From Gemmobacter nectariphilus DSM 15620 (GTDB taxonomy: Bacteria > Pseudomonadota > Alphaproteobacteria > Rhodobacterales > Rhodobacteraceae): a DNA stretch of 64,000 bases. The stretch's first letter is position 1, and each line of letters begins with the position of its first letter. Shown piece by piece: positions 38,491-48,414 of this stretch. Made by a program: the position numbers and the translations under genes. The DNA is taken from NCBI RefSeq assembly GCF_000429765.1, contig NZ_KE386949.1:386815-450814 (forward strand). The letters are read 5' to 3'. The notes under the pieces were generated by a model that saw nothing but the letters and a program-made list of their open reading frames with translations, searched no databases and had not been told where the DNA came from.

Positions 38491-38506
38491 TTGACGAAAG
38501 GTTAAC
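38491..38506 (+). promoter_or_regulatory. CtrA box (TTGA-N7-TTAAC)
   Basis: TTGA at 38491-38494, seven bases, then TTAAC at 38502-38506 match the CtrA consensus TTAA-N7-TTAAC with one change. It lies between divergent comM and ugpB, and TTAA is rare in this GC-rich DNA. Confidence 0.45.
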
Positions 38507-38511
38507 CCCTT

Positions 38512-38529
38512 CTGTTGCAATAACTTCAT
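38512..38529 (+). promoter_or_regulatory. Weak Pho-box-like element before ugpB
   Basis: CTGTTGC and ACTTCAT are placed 7-4-7, the layout of a PhoB box (two CTGTCAT-like halves), with four of seven matches each. ugp operons are often PhoB-controlled, but the match is weak. Confidence 0.22.
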
Positions 38530-38626
38530 ACAGACTTAGCAGAACCGCCACACAGCCCCCCTAGCACTGGCCCCAGACGCCTGACCGTTCCGGCCGGGCG
38601 ATCCGCCATTCGCTATGGAGCACGAC

Positions 38627-39946
38627 ATGAAACAACAGCTGATCGGCGCCCTTCTGGCCAGCGCCGCAATGACCGCCCCGGCCCTTGCGCAAACCGAGGT
38701 GCAATGGTGGCACGCCATGGGCGGCGAGCTGGGCACAAAGCTGGAGCAGATCGCTGCCGGCTTCAATGAAACCCAGAAGGATTTCAAGATCGTCCCGGTC
38801 TACAAGGGGAGCTACCCCGAGACGCTGACCGCCGCCATCGCCGCGTTCCGCGCCAAGGAACAGCCGGCCATCGTGCAGGTGTTCGAGGTTGGCACCGGCA
38901 CCATGATGGCCGCCAAGGGCGCGGTCTATCCGGTCTACAAGCTGATGGCCGATCAGGGCAAAACCTTTGACAAGGCCGATTATCTGGCGCCGGTCGTCGG
39001 CTATTATTCGGACCCCGAAGGCAACATCCTGTCGCTGCCGTTCAACTCGTCCACACCGATCATGTATTACAACAAGGACGTGTTCGCCAAAGCCGGGCTT
39101 GACCCCGAAGTCGCCCCGAAAACCTGGGCCGAGGTCGAAAGCTTCTCGAAGAAGATCGTCGACTCGGGCGCTGCGAGATGCGGGTTCACCTCGGGCTGGA
39201 TCAGCTGGGTTCAGCTGGAAAACCTGTCGGCCCTGCATGACGCGCCCTATGGCACCAAGGAAAACGGCTTTGCCGGGCCGGACACGGCATTCACCTTCAA
39301 CGGTGACGTGCAGGTCAAGCACTGGGGGAACCTGAAGAAATGGGCCGATGCGGGCCTGTTCCAGTATGGCGGCCCGGTGGGCGGCAACGATGCCCCGCCG
39401 AAGTTCTACACGCAGGAATGCGCGATCTACATGAACTCCTCGGCCAGCCGCGCGGGCGTGATCAACAACGCCAAGGACTTCAAGGTCGGCTTTGCCCCGC
39501 TGCCCTATTATGACGATGTGATCGCGGAACCGAAGAACTCGATCATCGGCGGCGCGACGCTGTGGGTGCTGAACGGCCGCCCGGCGGCTGAATACAAGGG
39601 CGTGGCTGCCTTCTTCGACTATCTGTCGAAGGCCGAGGTGCAGGCGGACTGGCATCAGTTCACCGGCTATCTGCCGATCACCCACGCGGCTTATGACCTG
39701 GGCGTCAGCACGGGCTATTATGCCAAGACCCCCGGCGCCGACGTCGCGATCAAGCAGATCACCCGCGGCACCCCCAGCGCCCATTCCAAGGGTCTGCGCT
39801 TTGGCAACCTGACCCAGGTGCGCGACGTGATCGACAGCGAATTCGAAGCCCTGCTGGCCAGCAAGAAGACGGCCAAGGAGGCGCTGGACAGCGCGGTTGC
39901 CCGTGGCAACACCATCCTGCGCGACTTCGAAGCCGCCAACAAGTGA
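38627..39946 (+). CDS. ugpB: Glycerol-3-phosphate ABC transporter, periplasmic binding protein
   Basis: A 439-residue periplasmic receptor for sn-glycerol-3-phosphate and glycerophosphodiesters. A Sec signal ends at ALAQ, and the mature protein opens with TEVQWWHAMGGELGTKLEQI, typical of UgpB. MYYNKDVFAKAGLDP and SSASRAGVI are further family marks. GGAG at 38617-38620 places the start at ATG 38627 rather than 38615. It leads the ugpBAEC operon, and a strong hairpin after its stop may keep its mRNA more abundant than that of the permeases. Confidence 0.94.
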   Translation: MKQQLIGALLASAAMTAPALAQTEVQWWHAMGGELGTKLEQIAAGFNETQKDFKIVPVYKGSYPETLTAAIAAFRAKEQPAIVQVFEVGTGTMMAAKGAVYPVYKLMADQGKTFDKADYLAPVVGYYSDPEGNILSLPFNSSTPIMYYNKDVFAKAGLDPEVAPKTWAEVESFSKKIVDSGAARCGFTSGWISWVQLENLSALHDAPYGTKENGFAGPDTAFTFNGDVQVKHWGNLKKWADAGLFQYGGPVGGNDAPPKFYTQECAIYMNSSASRAGVINNAKDFKVGFAPLPYYDDVIAEPKNSIIGGATLWVLNGRPAAEYKGVAAFFDYLSKAEVQADWHQFTGYLPITHAAYDLGVSTGYYAKTPGADVAIKQITRGTPSAHSKGLRFGNLTQVRDVIDSEFEALLASKKTAKEALDSAVARGNTILRDFEAANK

Positions 39947-39962
39947 TCTGATCACGCTCTTC

Positions 39963-39993
39963 CGGGGCACGCGCCAGCCGCGCGTGCCCCGGT
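39963..39993 (+). terminator. Hairpin between ugpB and ugpA
   Basis: A 12-bp perfect stem (CCGGGGCACGCG with CGCGTGCCCCGG) around a 7-base loop, without a T run. Such stems after binding-protein genes usually stabilise the upstream mRNA or partly terminate it. Confidence 0.65.
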
Positions 39994-40012
39994 TGCATTG
40001 CCGGAACCTGCC

Positions 40013-40897
40013 ATGCAGACAAAACGCACGATCTTTCCGAACAAGGGCCTGCCCTGGCTGCTGATCGGGCCGCAGATGATCGTTACAGCGGTCTTCTTCC
40101 TGTGGCCCTCGGCGCAGGCGATCTGGACATCCTTCCGGCGCGAGGATCCCTTTGGGCTGAACACCACCTTCGTCGGCCTGTCGAACTATGCCCGCCTGTT
40201 CGAAAGCGGCGAATGGCTGGAGGCCGCAGGGCGCACGGCGGTGTTCGCCGTCTCTGTCACGGCGCTGTCCATGCTGGCCGCGCTGACGCTGGCACTGGCG
40301 GCCAACCGGGTGCTGCGCGGATCGCGCATCTATACGACGCTGCTGGTCTGGCCCTATGCCGTGGCGCCGGTCGTGGCTGGCGTGCTGTGGTGGTTTCTGT
40401 TCAACCCGACCATCGGCATCCTGCCACTGGCGCTGTCCGCGCTGGGGATCGACTGGAACCACCGCATCAACGGCGATCAGGCGATGATCCTGATCGTGAT
40501 CGCCGCCGCATGGAAGCAGGTGTCCTATGATTTCCTGTTCTTCCTGGCCGCGCTGCAATCGGTGCCCAAATCCCTGATCGAGGCCGCAGCCATCGACGGT
40601 GCCGGCCCGTTCCGGCGGATGCGCGACATCGTGCTGCCGCTGATTTCCCCGACCACGTTCTTCCTGCTGATCGTCAACATCAACTACGCGATGTTCGACA
40701 CCTTCGCGATCATCGACGCGACCACATCGGGTGGGCCGGCGGGGGCGACAAACATTCTGGTCTACAAGGTCTATGCCGACGGGTTCCTGGGGCTGAACCT
40801 GGGCTCGTCCTCGGCACAGTCGGTGGTGCTGATGCTGATCGTGGTGGCGCTGACCTTCGTGCAGTTCCGCTATGTCGAACGCAAGGTGCAATACTGA
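40013..40897 (+). CDS. ugpA: Glycerol-3-phosphate ABC transporter permease UgpA
   Basis: A 294-residue inner-membrane permease with six helices. The EAA loop EAAAIDGAGPFRRMRDIVLP contacts the ATPase. It starts at ATG 40013; an in-frame TTG at 39998 is less likely. Its stop overlaps the ugpE start by one base (TGATG). It pairs with UgpE to form the channel for glycerol-3-phosphate uptake. Confidence 0.94.
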   Translation: MQTKRTIFPNKGLPWLLIGPQMIVTAVFFLWPSAQAIWTSFRREDPFGLNTTFVGLSNYARLFESGEWLEAAGRTAVFAVSVTALSMLAALTLALAANRVLRGSRIYTTLLVWPYAVAPVVAGVLWWFLFNPTIGILPLALSALGIDWNHRINGDQAMILIVIAAAWKQVSYDFLFFLAALQSVPKSLIEAAAIDGAGPFRRMRDIVLPLISPTTFFLLIVNINYAMFDTFAIIDATTSGGPAGATNILVYKVYADGFLGLNLGSSSAQSVVLMLIVVALTFVQFRYVERKVQY

Positions 40898-41745
40898 TGA
40901 TCGAGAACCGTCGCTGGCTGGATTTCCTGACCCATGCCATCCTGATCCTAGGGGTTGCCATCGTCGCCTTTCCGGTCTGGGTCGCGCTGGTTGCCTCGAC
41001 CCATCCGGCGGGCACCTTTGCCACCGGACACATGCCCCTGCTGCCTGGCGGCGCGGCGTGGGAGAATTACAGCACCGTCCTTGGGTCGGGCATGCGCGGC
41101 GCGGGATCCGAGCCGCTATGGCGGATGCTGGTCAATTCGGCCGTCATGGCCGTGCTGATCACGGTCGGCAAGATCGCCATCTCGCTGACCTCTGCCTATG
41201 CGATAGTGTGGTTCCGCTTTCCGCTGCGGGTGGTGTGCTTCTGGCTGATCTTCATCACCCTGATGCTGCCGGTCGAGGTGCGGATCCTGCCGACGTTCAA
41301 GGTGGTGGCAGATTTCGGGCTGCTCAACAGCTGGGTCGGCCTGACCCTGCCGCTGATCGCCTCGGCCACGGCAACCTTCCTGTTCCGGCAGTTCTTCATG
41401 ACCGTGCCCGAAGAGCTGGTCGAGGCCGCGCGCATCGACGGCGCGGGACCGATGAAGTTCTTCCGCGACATCCTGCTGCCCCTGTCGCGCACCAACATTG
41501 CCGCGCTGTCGGTGATCCTGTTCATCTATGGCTGGGTACAATACCTGTGGCCCACCCTCGTGACCACCGATCCGAAATTCTACACCATCGTCATGGGCAT
41601 CAAGCGCATGGTCGCGGTGGCCGAGGCAGACCCCCAGTGGAATTTCGTCATGGCCGCCGTGGTGCTGGCCATGCTGCCCCCCGTTCTGGTGGTGATCTTC
41701 ATGCAAAGGCTCTTTGTGAAGGGTCTGATCGAGACGGAGAAATAA
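40897..41745 (+). CDS. ugpE: Glycerol-3-phosphate ABC transporter permease UgpE
   Basis: A 282-residue inner-membrane permease, second subunit of the Ugp channel. Six helices are visible, and the EAA loop is [20 protein letters not shown]. The TM-rich end [20 protein letters not shown] is typical of UgpE. It lies between ugpA (1-base overlap) and ugpC (1-base gap). Confidence 0.94.
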   Translation: MIENRRWLDFLTHAILILGVAIVAFPVWVALVASTHPAGTFATGHMPLLPGGAAWENYSTVLGSGMRGAGSEPLWRMLVNSAVMAVLITVGKIAISLTSAYAIVWFRFPLRVVCFWLIFITLMLPVEVRILPTFKVVADFGLLNSWVGLTLPLIASATATFLFRQFFMTVPEELVEAARIDGAGPMKFFRDILLPLSRTNIAALSVILFIYGWVQYLWPTLVTTDPKFYTIVMGIKRMVAVAEADPQWNFVMAAVVLAMLPPVLVVIFMQRLFVKGLIETEK

Positions 41746-41746
41746 C

Positions 41747-42832
41747 ATGGCCCGCATCCAGATCGGCGCCCTGCGCAAGACCTATCCGGGCGCGAAAACC
41801 GACACGCTGCACGGCATTGACCTGACCATCGAGGATGGCGAGATGGCCGTTCTGGTCGGCCCGTCGGGCTGCGGCAAATCCACCCTGCTGCGGATGATCG
41901 CGGGGCTGGAAAGCGTCACGTCCGGCGACATCCGCATCGGCGAGCGGGTGGTCAACCAGCTGGAACCGGCCGAGCGTGACATTGCCATGGTGTTCCAGAA
42001 CTACGCGCTTTACCCGCACATGACGGTGCGTGGAAACCTGGAATACGGGCTGAAGAACCGCCGCACCCCGCGGGCCGAAATCGACGCCCGCGTGACCGAG
42101 GCCGCCCGCGTGCTGGAGATCGAGCCCTTCCTGGACCGTAAACCCCAGGCCCTGTCGGGCGGTCAGCGCCAGCGCGTTGCCATGGGCCGCGCCATCGTGC
42201 GCAAACCGCAGGCCTTTCTGTTCGACGAGCCGCTCTCGAACCTTGATGCCCGGTTGCGCGGGCAGATGCGGGTGGAAATCCGCCGCCTGCAGCGCCGCTT
42301 TGCCACCACGTCGATCTATGTGACGCATGATCAGCTGGAAGCGATGACGATGGCCGACAAGCTGGTGGTGATGAACGCAGGCCGCATCGAACAGGTCGGC
42401 AGCCCGATGGATCTGTTCGATGCGCCGCGCAGCCTGTTCATGGCCAGCTTCATCGGCGCGCCGGGCATGAACCTGCTGCCGGTCGATGACCTGCGCGGGG
42501 CGGGCGTCGATCTGGGCGGGCTGCCGGGCAACACCTCGGTCATCGGGATCCGGCCCGAACACCTGACGACCGATACCGTCGGGGCGGGCATCGTGCTGGA
42601 CCTGACAGTCGAGGCGGTAGAGCTGGTCGGGTCGGAAACGCTGGTGCATCTGGGCGCGGCCGGTCTGTCGGCCCCGCTGGTGCTGCGCCGGCCCGGGGCG
42701 CTGTCTGTCGCGCCCGGCACGCCGCTGCGCGTGGCGCTGCCCGCCGGACACCTGCATGGCTTTGACGGTCATGGCCTGCGCATTGGCGCGGCCAGCCGAC
42801 AGGGACAGCCGCAGACAGCTGCCATGTCCTGA
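41747..42832 (+). CDS. ugpC: Glycerol-3-phosphate ABC transporter ATP-binding protein
   Basis: The 361-residue ATPase of the Ugp importer, of the MalK/UgpC class. Walker A is [11 protein letters not shown] (about 38-48), the Q-loop [11 protein letters not shown], the signature [14 protein letters not shown] and Walker [12 protein letters not shown]; a C-terminal OB-like regulatory domain with IGIRPEH follows. It is the last gene of the operon. No ugpQ follows. Confidence 0.93.
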   Translation: MARIQIGALRKTYPGAKTDTLHGIDLTIEDGEMAVLVGPSGCGKSTLLRMIAGLESVTSGDIRIGERVVNQLEPAERDIAMVFQNYALYPHMTVRGNLEYGLKNRRTPRAEIDARVTEAARVLEIEPFLDRKPQALSGGQRQRVAMGRAIVRKPQAFLFDEPLSNLDARLRGQMRVEIRRLQRRFATTSIYVTHDQLEAMTMADKLVVMNAGRIEQVGSPMDLFDAPRSLFMASFIGAPGMNLLPVDDLRGAGVDLGGLPGNTSVIGIRPEHLTTDTVGAGIVLDLTVEAVELVGSETLVHLGAAGLSAPLVLRRPGALSVAPGTPLRVALPAGHLHGFDGHGLRIGAASRQGQPQTAAMS

Positions 42833-42839
42833 TGTGGCG

Positions 42840-42866
42840 GCGGGGGGACAGAGGCGCAGCCCCCGC
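42840..42866. terminator. Possible hairpin between ugpC and the opposing nitronate monooxygenase gene
   Basis: GCGGGGG (42840-42846) pairs with CCCCCGC (42860-42866) around a 13-base loop in the 45-base gap between convergent genes. No T run; weak candidate. Confidence 0.35.
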
Positions 42867-42877
42867 CCCCCTGCATG

Positions 42878-43921
<1,044 letters not shown>

Positions 43922-45112
43922 TCAGCCCTGCTGCGCCTTTTTCCAGTCGCGCTTGACCTTCTTGGCCAGCGACCATTTGTGCACCTCGGTCGGGCCGTCA
44001 TAGATGCGGAAGGCGCGGATTTCGCGGAACACCTGTTCCACGATGGTATCGGCCGTCACGCCCTGCCCGCCCATCATCTGCACGCAGCGATCCGCCACCC
44101 GCATCAGCGCCTCGGACACCGCGACCTTGGCCATCGAGCTTTCGACCGTGCCCAGAACGCCGGTGTCCAGCACATCGGCGCACCAATAGGTCATCAGCTC
44201 GGCCTGTTTCAGGTCGATGAGGTTGTCGGCCAGCATGAAGCCGACGCCCTCGTGATCCACCAGCGGCTTGCCGAACGCCATGCGGCGGTTGGCATAATCG
44301 CCCGCGATCTCGTTGGCGCGCACACAGGCGCCCAGCCAGCGCATGCAATGCGACAGCCGCGCCGGCGACAGACGGATCTGCGCATAGCGGAAGCCCTCGC
44401 CGCTCTGGCCCAGCATCTGATCGGCCGGAACGCGCAGGTCCGTGATGGAAATCACCGCATGGCCGCCAGGCATCGAGCTGTCGATGGTGTCCATGACACG
44501 TTCGATGCGGATCGCCGGATTGGGCAGATCCACCAGGAACATGCACGCCCCTTCGTCGGACTTGGCCATGACAATGCCGACACCCGCGCCATCCGCCCCG
44601 GTGATATAGGTCTTGCGACCGTTGATCACCCAGTGGTTGCCATCAGGCCGGCAGGTGGTCAGCATCATCGACGGATCGGACCCGGCCCCGCCATCTTCGG
44701 CCGGCTCGGTCATGAAAAAGGCCGACCGCTTCTCGCCCGAAACCATCGGGGCAAGGAACCGCTTCTTCAGCTCGGGGCTGCCGACATGACCCAGCAGATA
44801 CATGTTCCCCTCGTCCGGGGCGGCCGTGTTGCACGCCAGCGGGCCCAGCGGCGACAGGCCGCTGCGGATCAGCACCGCGGCGGTTTCGCGCTGGGTCAGG
44901 TGGCTGCCATCGGGCAGGATATGCGGCGTCAGCACACCGGCCGCGCGGGCCAGGCCGCGCAGCTCCTGCACCATCTCGTCCGTCGGGCCATGGCTGGTGC
45001 GGCGCGGGTCCTTTTCATAGGGCACGACCACCGTGCGCACGAACGCCTCGACCTTGTCCGCAAGATCGAGGGCGCGGGCGGAAATGCCCGCCCGTTCCAG
45101 AAGCACGCTCAT
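43922..45112 (-). CDS. Acyl-CoA dehydrogenase (ACAD10/11-like)
   Basis: A 396-residue FAD enzyme making the first double bond in acyl-CoA breakdown. It shows FFMTEPAEDGGAGSDPS, the FAD-binding WVINGRKTYITGA, and the C-terminal MMGGQGVTADTIVEQVFREI with the ending YDGPTEVHKWSLAKK, typical of the ACAD10/11-like subfamily. Its start overlaps the SDR stop (ATGA). With the SDR, TetR regulator and divergent enoyl-CoA hydratase it forms a beta-oxidation-type set. Chain length unknown. Confidence 0.93.
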   Translation of the reverse strand: MSVLLERAGISARALDLADKVEAFVRTVVVPYEKDPRRTSHGPTDEMVQELRGLARAAGVLTPHILPDGSHLTQRETAAVLIRSGLSPLGPLACNTAAPDEGNMYLLGHVGSPELKKRFLAPMVSGEKRSAFFMTEPAEDGGAGSDPSMMLTTCRPDGNHWVINGRKTYITGADGAGVGIVMAKSDEGACMFLVDLPNPAIRIERVMDTIDSSMPGGHAVISITDLRVPADQMLGQSGEGFRYAQIRLSPARLSHCMRWLGACVRANEIAGDYANRRMAFGKPLVDHEGVGFMLADNLIDLKQAELMTYWCADVLDTGVLGTVESSMAKVAVSEALMRVADRCVQMMGGQGVTADTIVEQVFREIRAFRIYDGPTEVHKWSLAKKVKRDWKKAQQG

Positions 45113-45870
45113 TTCGGGGCCATGCGGATGGCGCCGTCCAGGCGGATGACTTCGCCGTTCAGCATCGGGTTGGCGACGATCGCCTGCACAAGGTTCGCAT
45201 ATTCCGCCGGATCGCCCAGACGCGAGGGGAACGGCACCTGACGGCCCAGGCTGTCCTGCGCGTCCTGCGGCAGGCTGGCCAGCAGCGGGGTCAGGAACAG
45301 GCCCGGCGCAATGGTCATCACGCGGATGCCATAGCGGGCGAATTCGCGCGCGATCGGCAGGGTCATGCCCACAACGCCCCCCTTGGAGGCCGCATAGGCC
45401 GGCTGGCCGATCTGCCCGTCGAACGCCGCGACCGAAGCGGTGTTGATGATGACGCCGCGTTCCTCGCCCACCGGGTCGGCGGTGTGCAGGGCGGCCGCGA
45501 ACTTGGACAGCACGTTGAAGGTGCCGAACAGGTTCACGTTGACGATGTTGGTGAATTCCTTGAGCGGAATCGCCTTGCCGTCGCGGCCGATCACCTTGCC
45601 GGGCGGCCCGATGCCGGCGCAGTTGACCAGGATGCGCGCCTTGCCGTGCAGCCCTTCGGCCTCGGCGATGGCTTCCTCGACCGCCGTTTCGTCGGTGACG
45701 TTCACCTTGATGAACTTGCCGCCGATGGCCGCCGCATGCTGCGTGCCCAGCGTCTCGTTCATGTCAAAGATCGTGACCTTTGCCCCGGCCTTGGCCAGCA
45801 TCTCGGCCGTCGCGCCACCAAGGCCCGAGGCCCCGCCCGTCACGATGGCTGCCTGTCCTGCGATCTGCAT
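45109..45870 (-). CDS. SDR-family 3-hydroxyacyl-CoA dehydrogenase-like enzyme
   Basis: A 253-residue SDR resembling type II 3-hydroxyacyl-CoA dehydrogenase (HSD17B10). The cofactor motif is VTGGASGLGGA (about 10-20), then NCAGIGPPGK, INTASVAAFDGQIGQ and catalytic YAASK; APGLFLTPLLASLP is typical of the subgroup. ATG 45870 is fixed by a strong AGGAGGAGAG ribosome site. It is coupled to the acyl-CoA dehydrogenase, so it probably oxidises the 3-hydroxyacyl-CoA from the same pathway. Confidence 0.9.
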   Translation of the reverse strand: MQIAGQAAIVTGGASGLGGATAEMLAKAGAKVTIFDMNETLGTQHAAAIGGKFIKVNVTDETAVEEAIAEAEGLHGKARILVNCAGIGPPGKVIGRDGKAIPLKEFTNIVNVNLFGTFNVLSKFAAALHTADPVGEERGVIINTASVAAFDGQIGQPAYAASKGGVVGMTLPIAREFARYGIRVMTIAPGLFLTPLLASLPQDAQDSLGRQVPFPSRLGDPAEYANLVQAIVANPMLNGEVIRLDGAIRMAPK

Positions 45871-45919
45871 CTGTCGTCTCTCCTCCTTGGAAGTCGTTGA
45901 AATCAAATGGCGGGCGCGA

Positions 45920-46558
45920 TCACGGATCGGCCCTGCCGCGCATCCCGTCGATCAGCACGGACACGGTCATCCGCGCGGTTTCCGCAGCCCCCACCGGGCC
46001 ATCGGGCCGGAACCAGGTGCCCAGCCCGTTCAGCGCCGATCCGGCCGTAAAGGCGGCCACGCGCACATCTGGCACCGACAAGGATCCATCGGCCACACCT
46101 TCGGCGATCATCTGCCGCACCAGCCCGTCAATGTCACGCTTGAGCGCGCGAAAGCCCTTGCGGCTTTCCGGCGACAGCAGATGATCCTGGGTGCGCGCAA
46201 CGCAGATCCCGAAATCATCCATCATGGTCATCGCATAGGCGATCAGCATGGCGCGCAGCCGGTCGGCCGCCGTGCCGCCCTGTTCGGCCGGCCTTCGGGC
46301 AGCCTCGGCAATCTCGTTCAGGCCGCGCCGGGTGCATTCGTACAGGATCTCGTCCTTGTTCGCGAAGTAATGGTAGATCGTCGGCTTGGTCACGTTCAGC
46401 GCCGCTGCCACATCATCCAGCGACGTGGCATGATACCCGCGTTCGTTGAAGAAACGCGCTGCCGTGCGCAGGACCGCCTCGCGCTTGGCCTCGCGTTCCT
46501 TTTCGCGCTCGTCAGGGCTGGACCAGGGCGAGGCCGCCCGGCGGGTCGTTCGCGGCAT
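45920..46558 (-). CDS. TetR-family transcriptional regulator
   Basis: A 212-residue regulator with an N-terminal helix-turn-helix (REAVLRTAARFFNERGYHAT, then LNVTKPTIYHYFANKDE), followed by a helical ligand-binding domain. The similarity is to TetR repressors of acyl-CoA or steroid catabolism such as KstR2, whose ligands are CoA thioesters. It lies just upstream of the SDR-acyl-CoA dehydrogenase genes and is divergent from the enoyl-CoA hydratase. A 16-base palindrome in the divergent gap is the probable operator. Confidence 0.9.
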   Translation of the reverse strand: MPRTTRRAASPWSSPDEREKEREAKREAVLRTAARFFNERGYHATSLDDVAAALNVTKPTIYHYFANKDEILYECTRRGLNEIAEAARRPAEQGGTAADRLRAMLIAYAMTMMDDFGICVARTQDHLLSPESRKGFRALKRDIDGLVRQMIAEGVADGSLSVPDVRVAAFTAGSALNGLGTWFRPDGPVGAAETARMTVSVLIDGMRGRADP

Positions 46559-46592
46559 TGTGGCGTGGCCGGCATTACTGTTGCGTCCCGTC

Positions 46593-46608
46593 TATACTGG
46601 CAAGTATA
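46593..46608. promoter_or_regulatory. Probable TetR operator palindrome
   Basis: TATACTGGCAAGTATA has two perfect 6-base arms around a 4-base centre, placed midway between the divergent tetR and enoyl-CoA hydratase genes. The AT-rich arms also look like overlapping -10 elements for both directions. Confidence 0.6.
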
Positions 46609-46646
46609 TTACCTACTCACAAGACCTTTCGTTGACGGAGCGCCGC

Positions 46647-47432
46647 ATGTCCCTTGTCCTGACCGAATTCGACCCATCCAGCGGCATCGGCCGGCTGACC
46701 CTGAACCGACCCGAGGTGCTGAACGCCCTCGATGCCCCGACCGCGCGGGCCTTTCTGGCCGCCGTGCGCCAGCTGACCACGACGCCCGGCCTGCGTGTGA
46801 TCGTGCTGACCGGCGCGGGCCGCGCCTTTGCCGCCGGCGGCGATGTGGCCAGCTTTCTTGCCAACGGGATCGAGGGCGCCCCGGCGGTCATCAACGAGCT
46901 GCTCGATGCGCTGAACCCCGCCATCGTCGCCCTGCGCCAGCATCCGGCGCCGGTCATCACCGCCGTGCGCGGTGCGGCGGCCGGGGCGGGCCTTGCGCTG
47001 GCGATTGCCGGAGACATGGTGATCGCCGAAGAACGCGCCCGCTTCGTGATCGCTTATGACAAGATCGGTGCCCCGCCGGATTGCGGGCTCAGCTGGTTCC
47101 TGCCCCGCCGCGTCGGGCGCGGGCTGGCCTTCGAGATGATGCTGACCAGCCGCACCCTGACCGCGCCCGAGGCGCTGGCCTGCCGCCTTGTGGACCGGGT
47201 GGAGCCCGAGGCCAGCTTTGACGCCGCCGTCAACGAGCTGGCAGCGCGCATCGCCAGCGGCCCGACCCTGGCCTATGGCCAGTTCAAGCGCCTGCTGGAC
47301 AGCGACACCGACCTTGCCAGCCAGCTGGAGGCGGAACGCCTGGGCTTTGCCACCACGACCGCGACGGCCGATTTCGCCGAAGGCGTCGCCGCCTTTGTCG
47401 CCAAGCGCCCGGCGGTGTTCACAGGGCGCTAG
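46647..47432 (+). CDS. Enoyl-CoA hydratase/isomerase family protein
   Basis: A 261-residue crotonase-fold enzyme that hydrates enoyl-CoA. It has GRLTLNRPEVLNALD, the oxyanion stretch GRAFAAGGDVASF, and RGAAAGAGLALAIAGDMVIA. The two acidic catalytic residues of classical hydratases are not both evident (AYDKIGAPPDCG), so isomerase or another crotonase activity is possible. ATG 46647 is set by GGAG six bases upstream. It is divergent from the TetR gene. Confidence 0.9.
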   Translation: MSLVLTEFDPSSGIGRLTLNRPEVLNALDAPTARAFLAAVRQLTTTPGLRVIVLTGAGRAFAAGGDVASFLANGIEGAPAVINELLDALNPAIVALRQHPAPVITAVRGAAAGAGLALAIAGDMVIAEERARFVIAYDKIGAPPDCGLSWFLPRRVGRGLAFEMMLTSRTLTAPEALACRLVDRVEPEASFDAAVNELAARIASGPTLAYGQFKRLLDSDTDLASQLEAERLGFATTTATADFAEGVAAFVAKRPAVFTGR

Positions 47433-47441
47433 GCCCGGCTG

Positions 47442-48062
47442 TCAGGCGGCAACAGGGGCGCGGGCGCCATATCCAAGCGTCAGCGCCCCGTCCGACGGCT
47501 CCAGCCGGGCCAGCCCCGGCCCGCGCAGCAAAGCCTCGCGCAGCAGTCCGAACTGGACCTGCGGCGGTGTCAGATCGTGTCGGGCGGCCGGATCGGTCAG
47601 CAGATCGAACGGCAGCCCCTCCAGCCGCAGGCGGCGCCCGGTGGCAGCAAAGGCCCACCCCTCGCCCCCAAGGGTCACGACGATAGAGCCACCCAATGGC
47701 AAGGCCGGTTCCAGGCACATCAGCGCCAGAAAGGCGCGCTGCACATCGGCCCGTGCATGATCGCCCGCCGCGCGCCAATCCACCGACAGCCGCCCCCCGG
47801 CGGTCCAGTCGGTCAGCAGCCCCGTGATCTCGGGCGAGCCCAGCCGCTGATCGGTGCTTGCAACGCCAAAGGCCACCCGCAGAAAGCGGATGCGCGCATT
47901 CGCACTGGCCACGCTTTGCGCGATCAGCGCGACTTCTGGCCGGTCGGCGGCGCCGTCCAGCATCAGCAATTCGACCCCGTTGCCGATTGCCCCCAGAGGG
48001 CTGATAAGGTCATGGCACAGGCGCGAGCCAAGCAGGGCTGCAAGGTCTGTCTGGTCGGTCAT
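47442..48062 (-). CDS. chpT: Histidine phosphotransferase ChpT
   Basis: A 206-residue homologue of ChpT, the phosphotransfer protein that passes phosphate from CckA to CtrA and CpdR in alphaproteobacteria. The family signature DLAALLGSRLCHDLISPLGA carries the phosphorylated His, followed by IGNGVELLML. The C-terminal part is a degenerate histidine-kinase ATPase fold. ATG 48062 has GAAAGGGG at a good distance. This makes an active CtrA relay likely in the organism, which supports the CtrA-type motifs seen near comM. Confidence 0.92.
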   Translation of the reverse strand: MTDQTDLAALLGSRLCHDLISPLGAIGNGVELLMLDGAADRPEVALIAQSVASANARIRFLRVAFGVASTDQRLGSPEITGLLTDWTAGGRLSVDWRAAGDHARADVQRAFLALMCLEPALPLGGSIVVTLGGEGWAFAATGRRLRLEGLPFDLLTDPAARHDLTPPQVQFGLLREALLRGPGLARLEPSDGALTLGYGARAPVAA

Positions 48063-48092
48063 CACGCCCCTTTCGGCACAGGAGCCTCGAAC

Positions 48093-48272
48093 ATGCGAAG
48101 CCTGAACGACATGCTGGAACCCGGAATGCTGGTCCGCCACCCGCACCAGCCAGACTGGGGGCTGGGACAGGTGCAGTCGAACATCGCCGGTCGTGTCACC
48201 GTGAACTTCGAGAACGCTGGCAAGGTGGTTCTGATGTCGACCCATGTCATGCTGGAACTCGTGCACCGTTAA
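48093..48272 (+). CDS. DUF3553 small protein
   Basis: A 59-residue protein with the pattern MLEPGMLVRHPHQPDWGLGQ and VTVNFENAGKVVL. This is the small DUF3553 domain, related to the CarD/UvrD-tail-like Tudor folds that bind RNA polymerase or nucleic acid. AGGAG eight bases before ATG 48093 supports translation. It is divergent from chpT. Function not established. Confidence 0.85.
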   Translation: MRSLNDMLEPGMLVRHPHQPDWGLGQVQSNIAGRVTVNFENAGKVVLMSTHVMLELVHR

Positions 48273-48414
48273 GTCATCGCAAGATAGCACCGCAAATCTC
48301 TTGCGCAACCTTGACGTGTTCAGGTTCGGGATTCAGTTGCAAAGTGGCCCGGCGTTGGTAAAAGCCGCTCACACCGCCGGAACCACCCGGCCCCGCCCGG
48401 ACCCGCCTGCCGCG

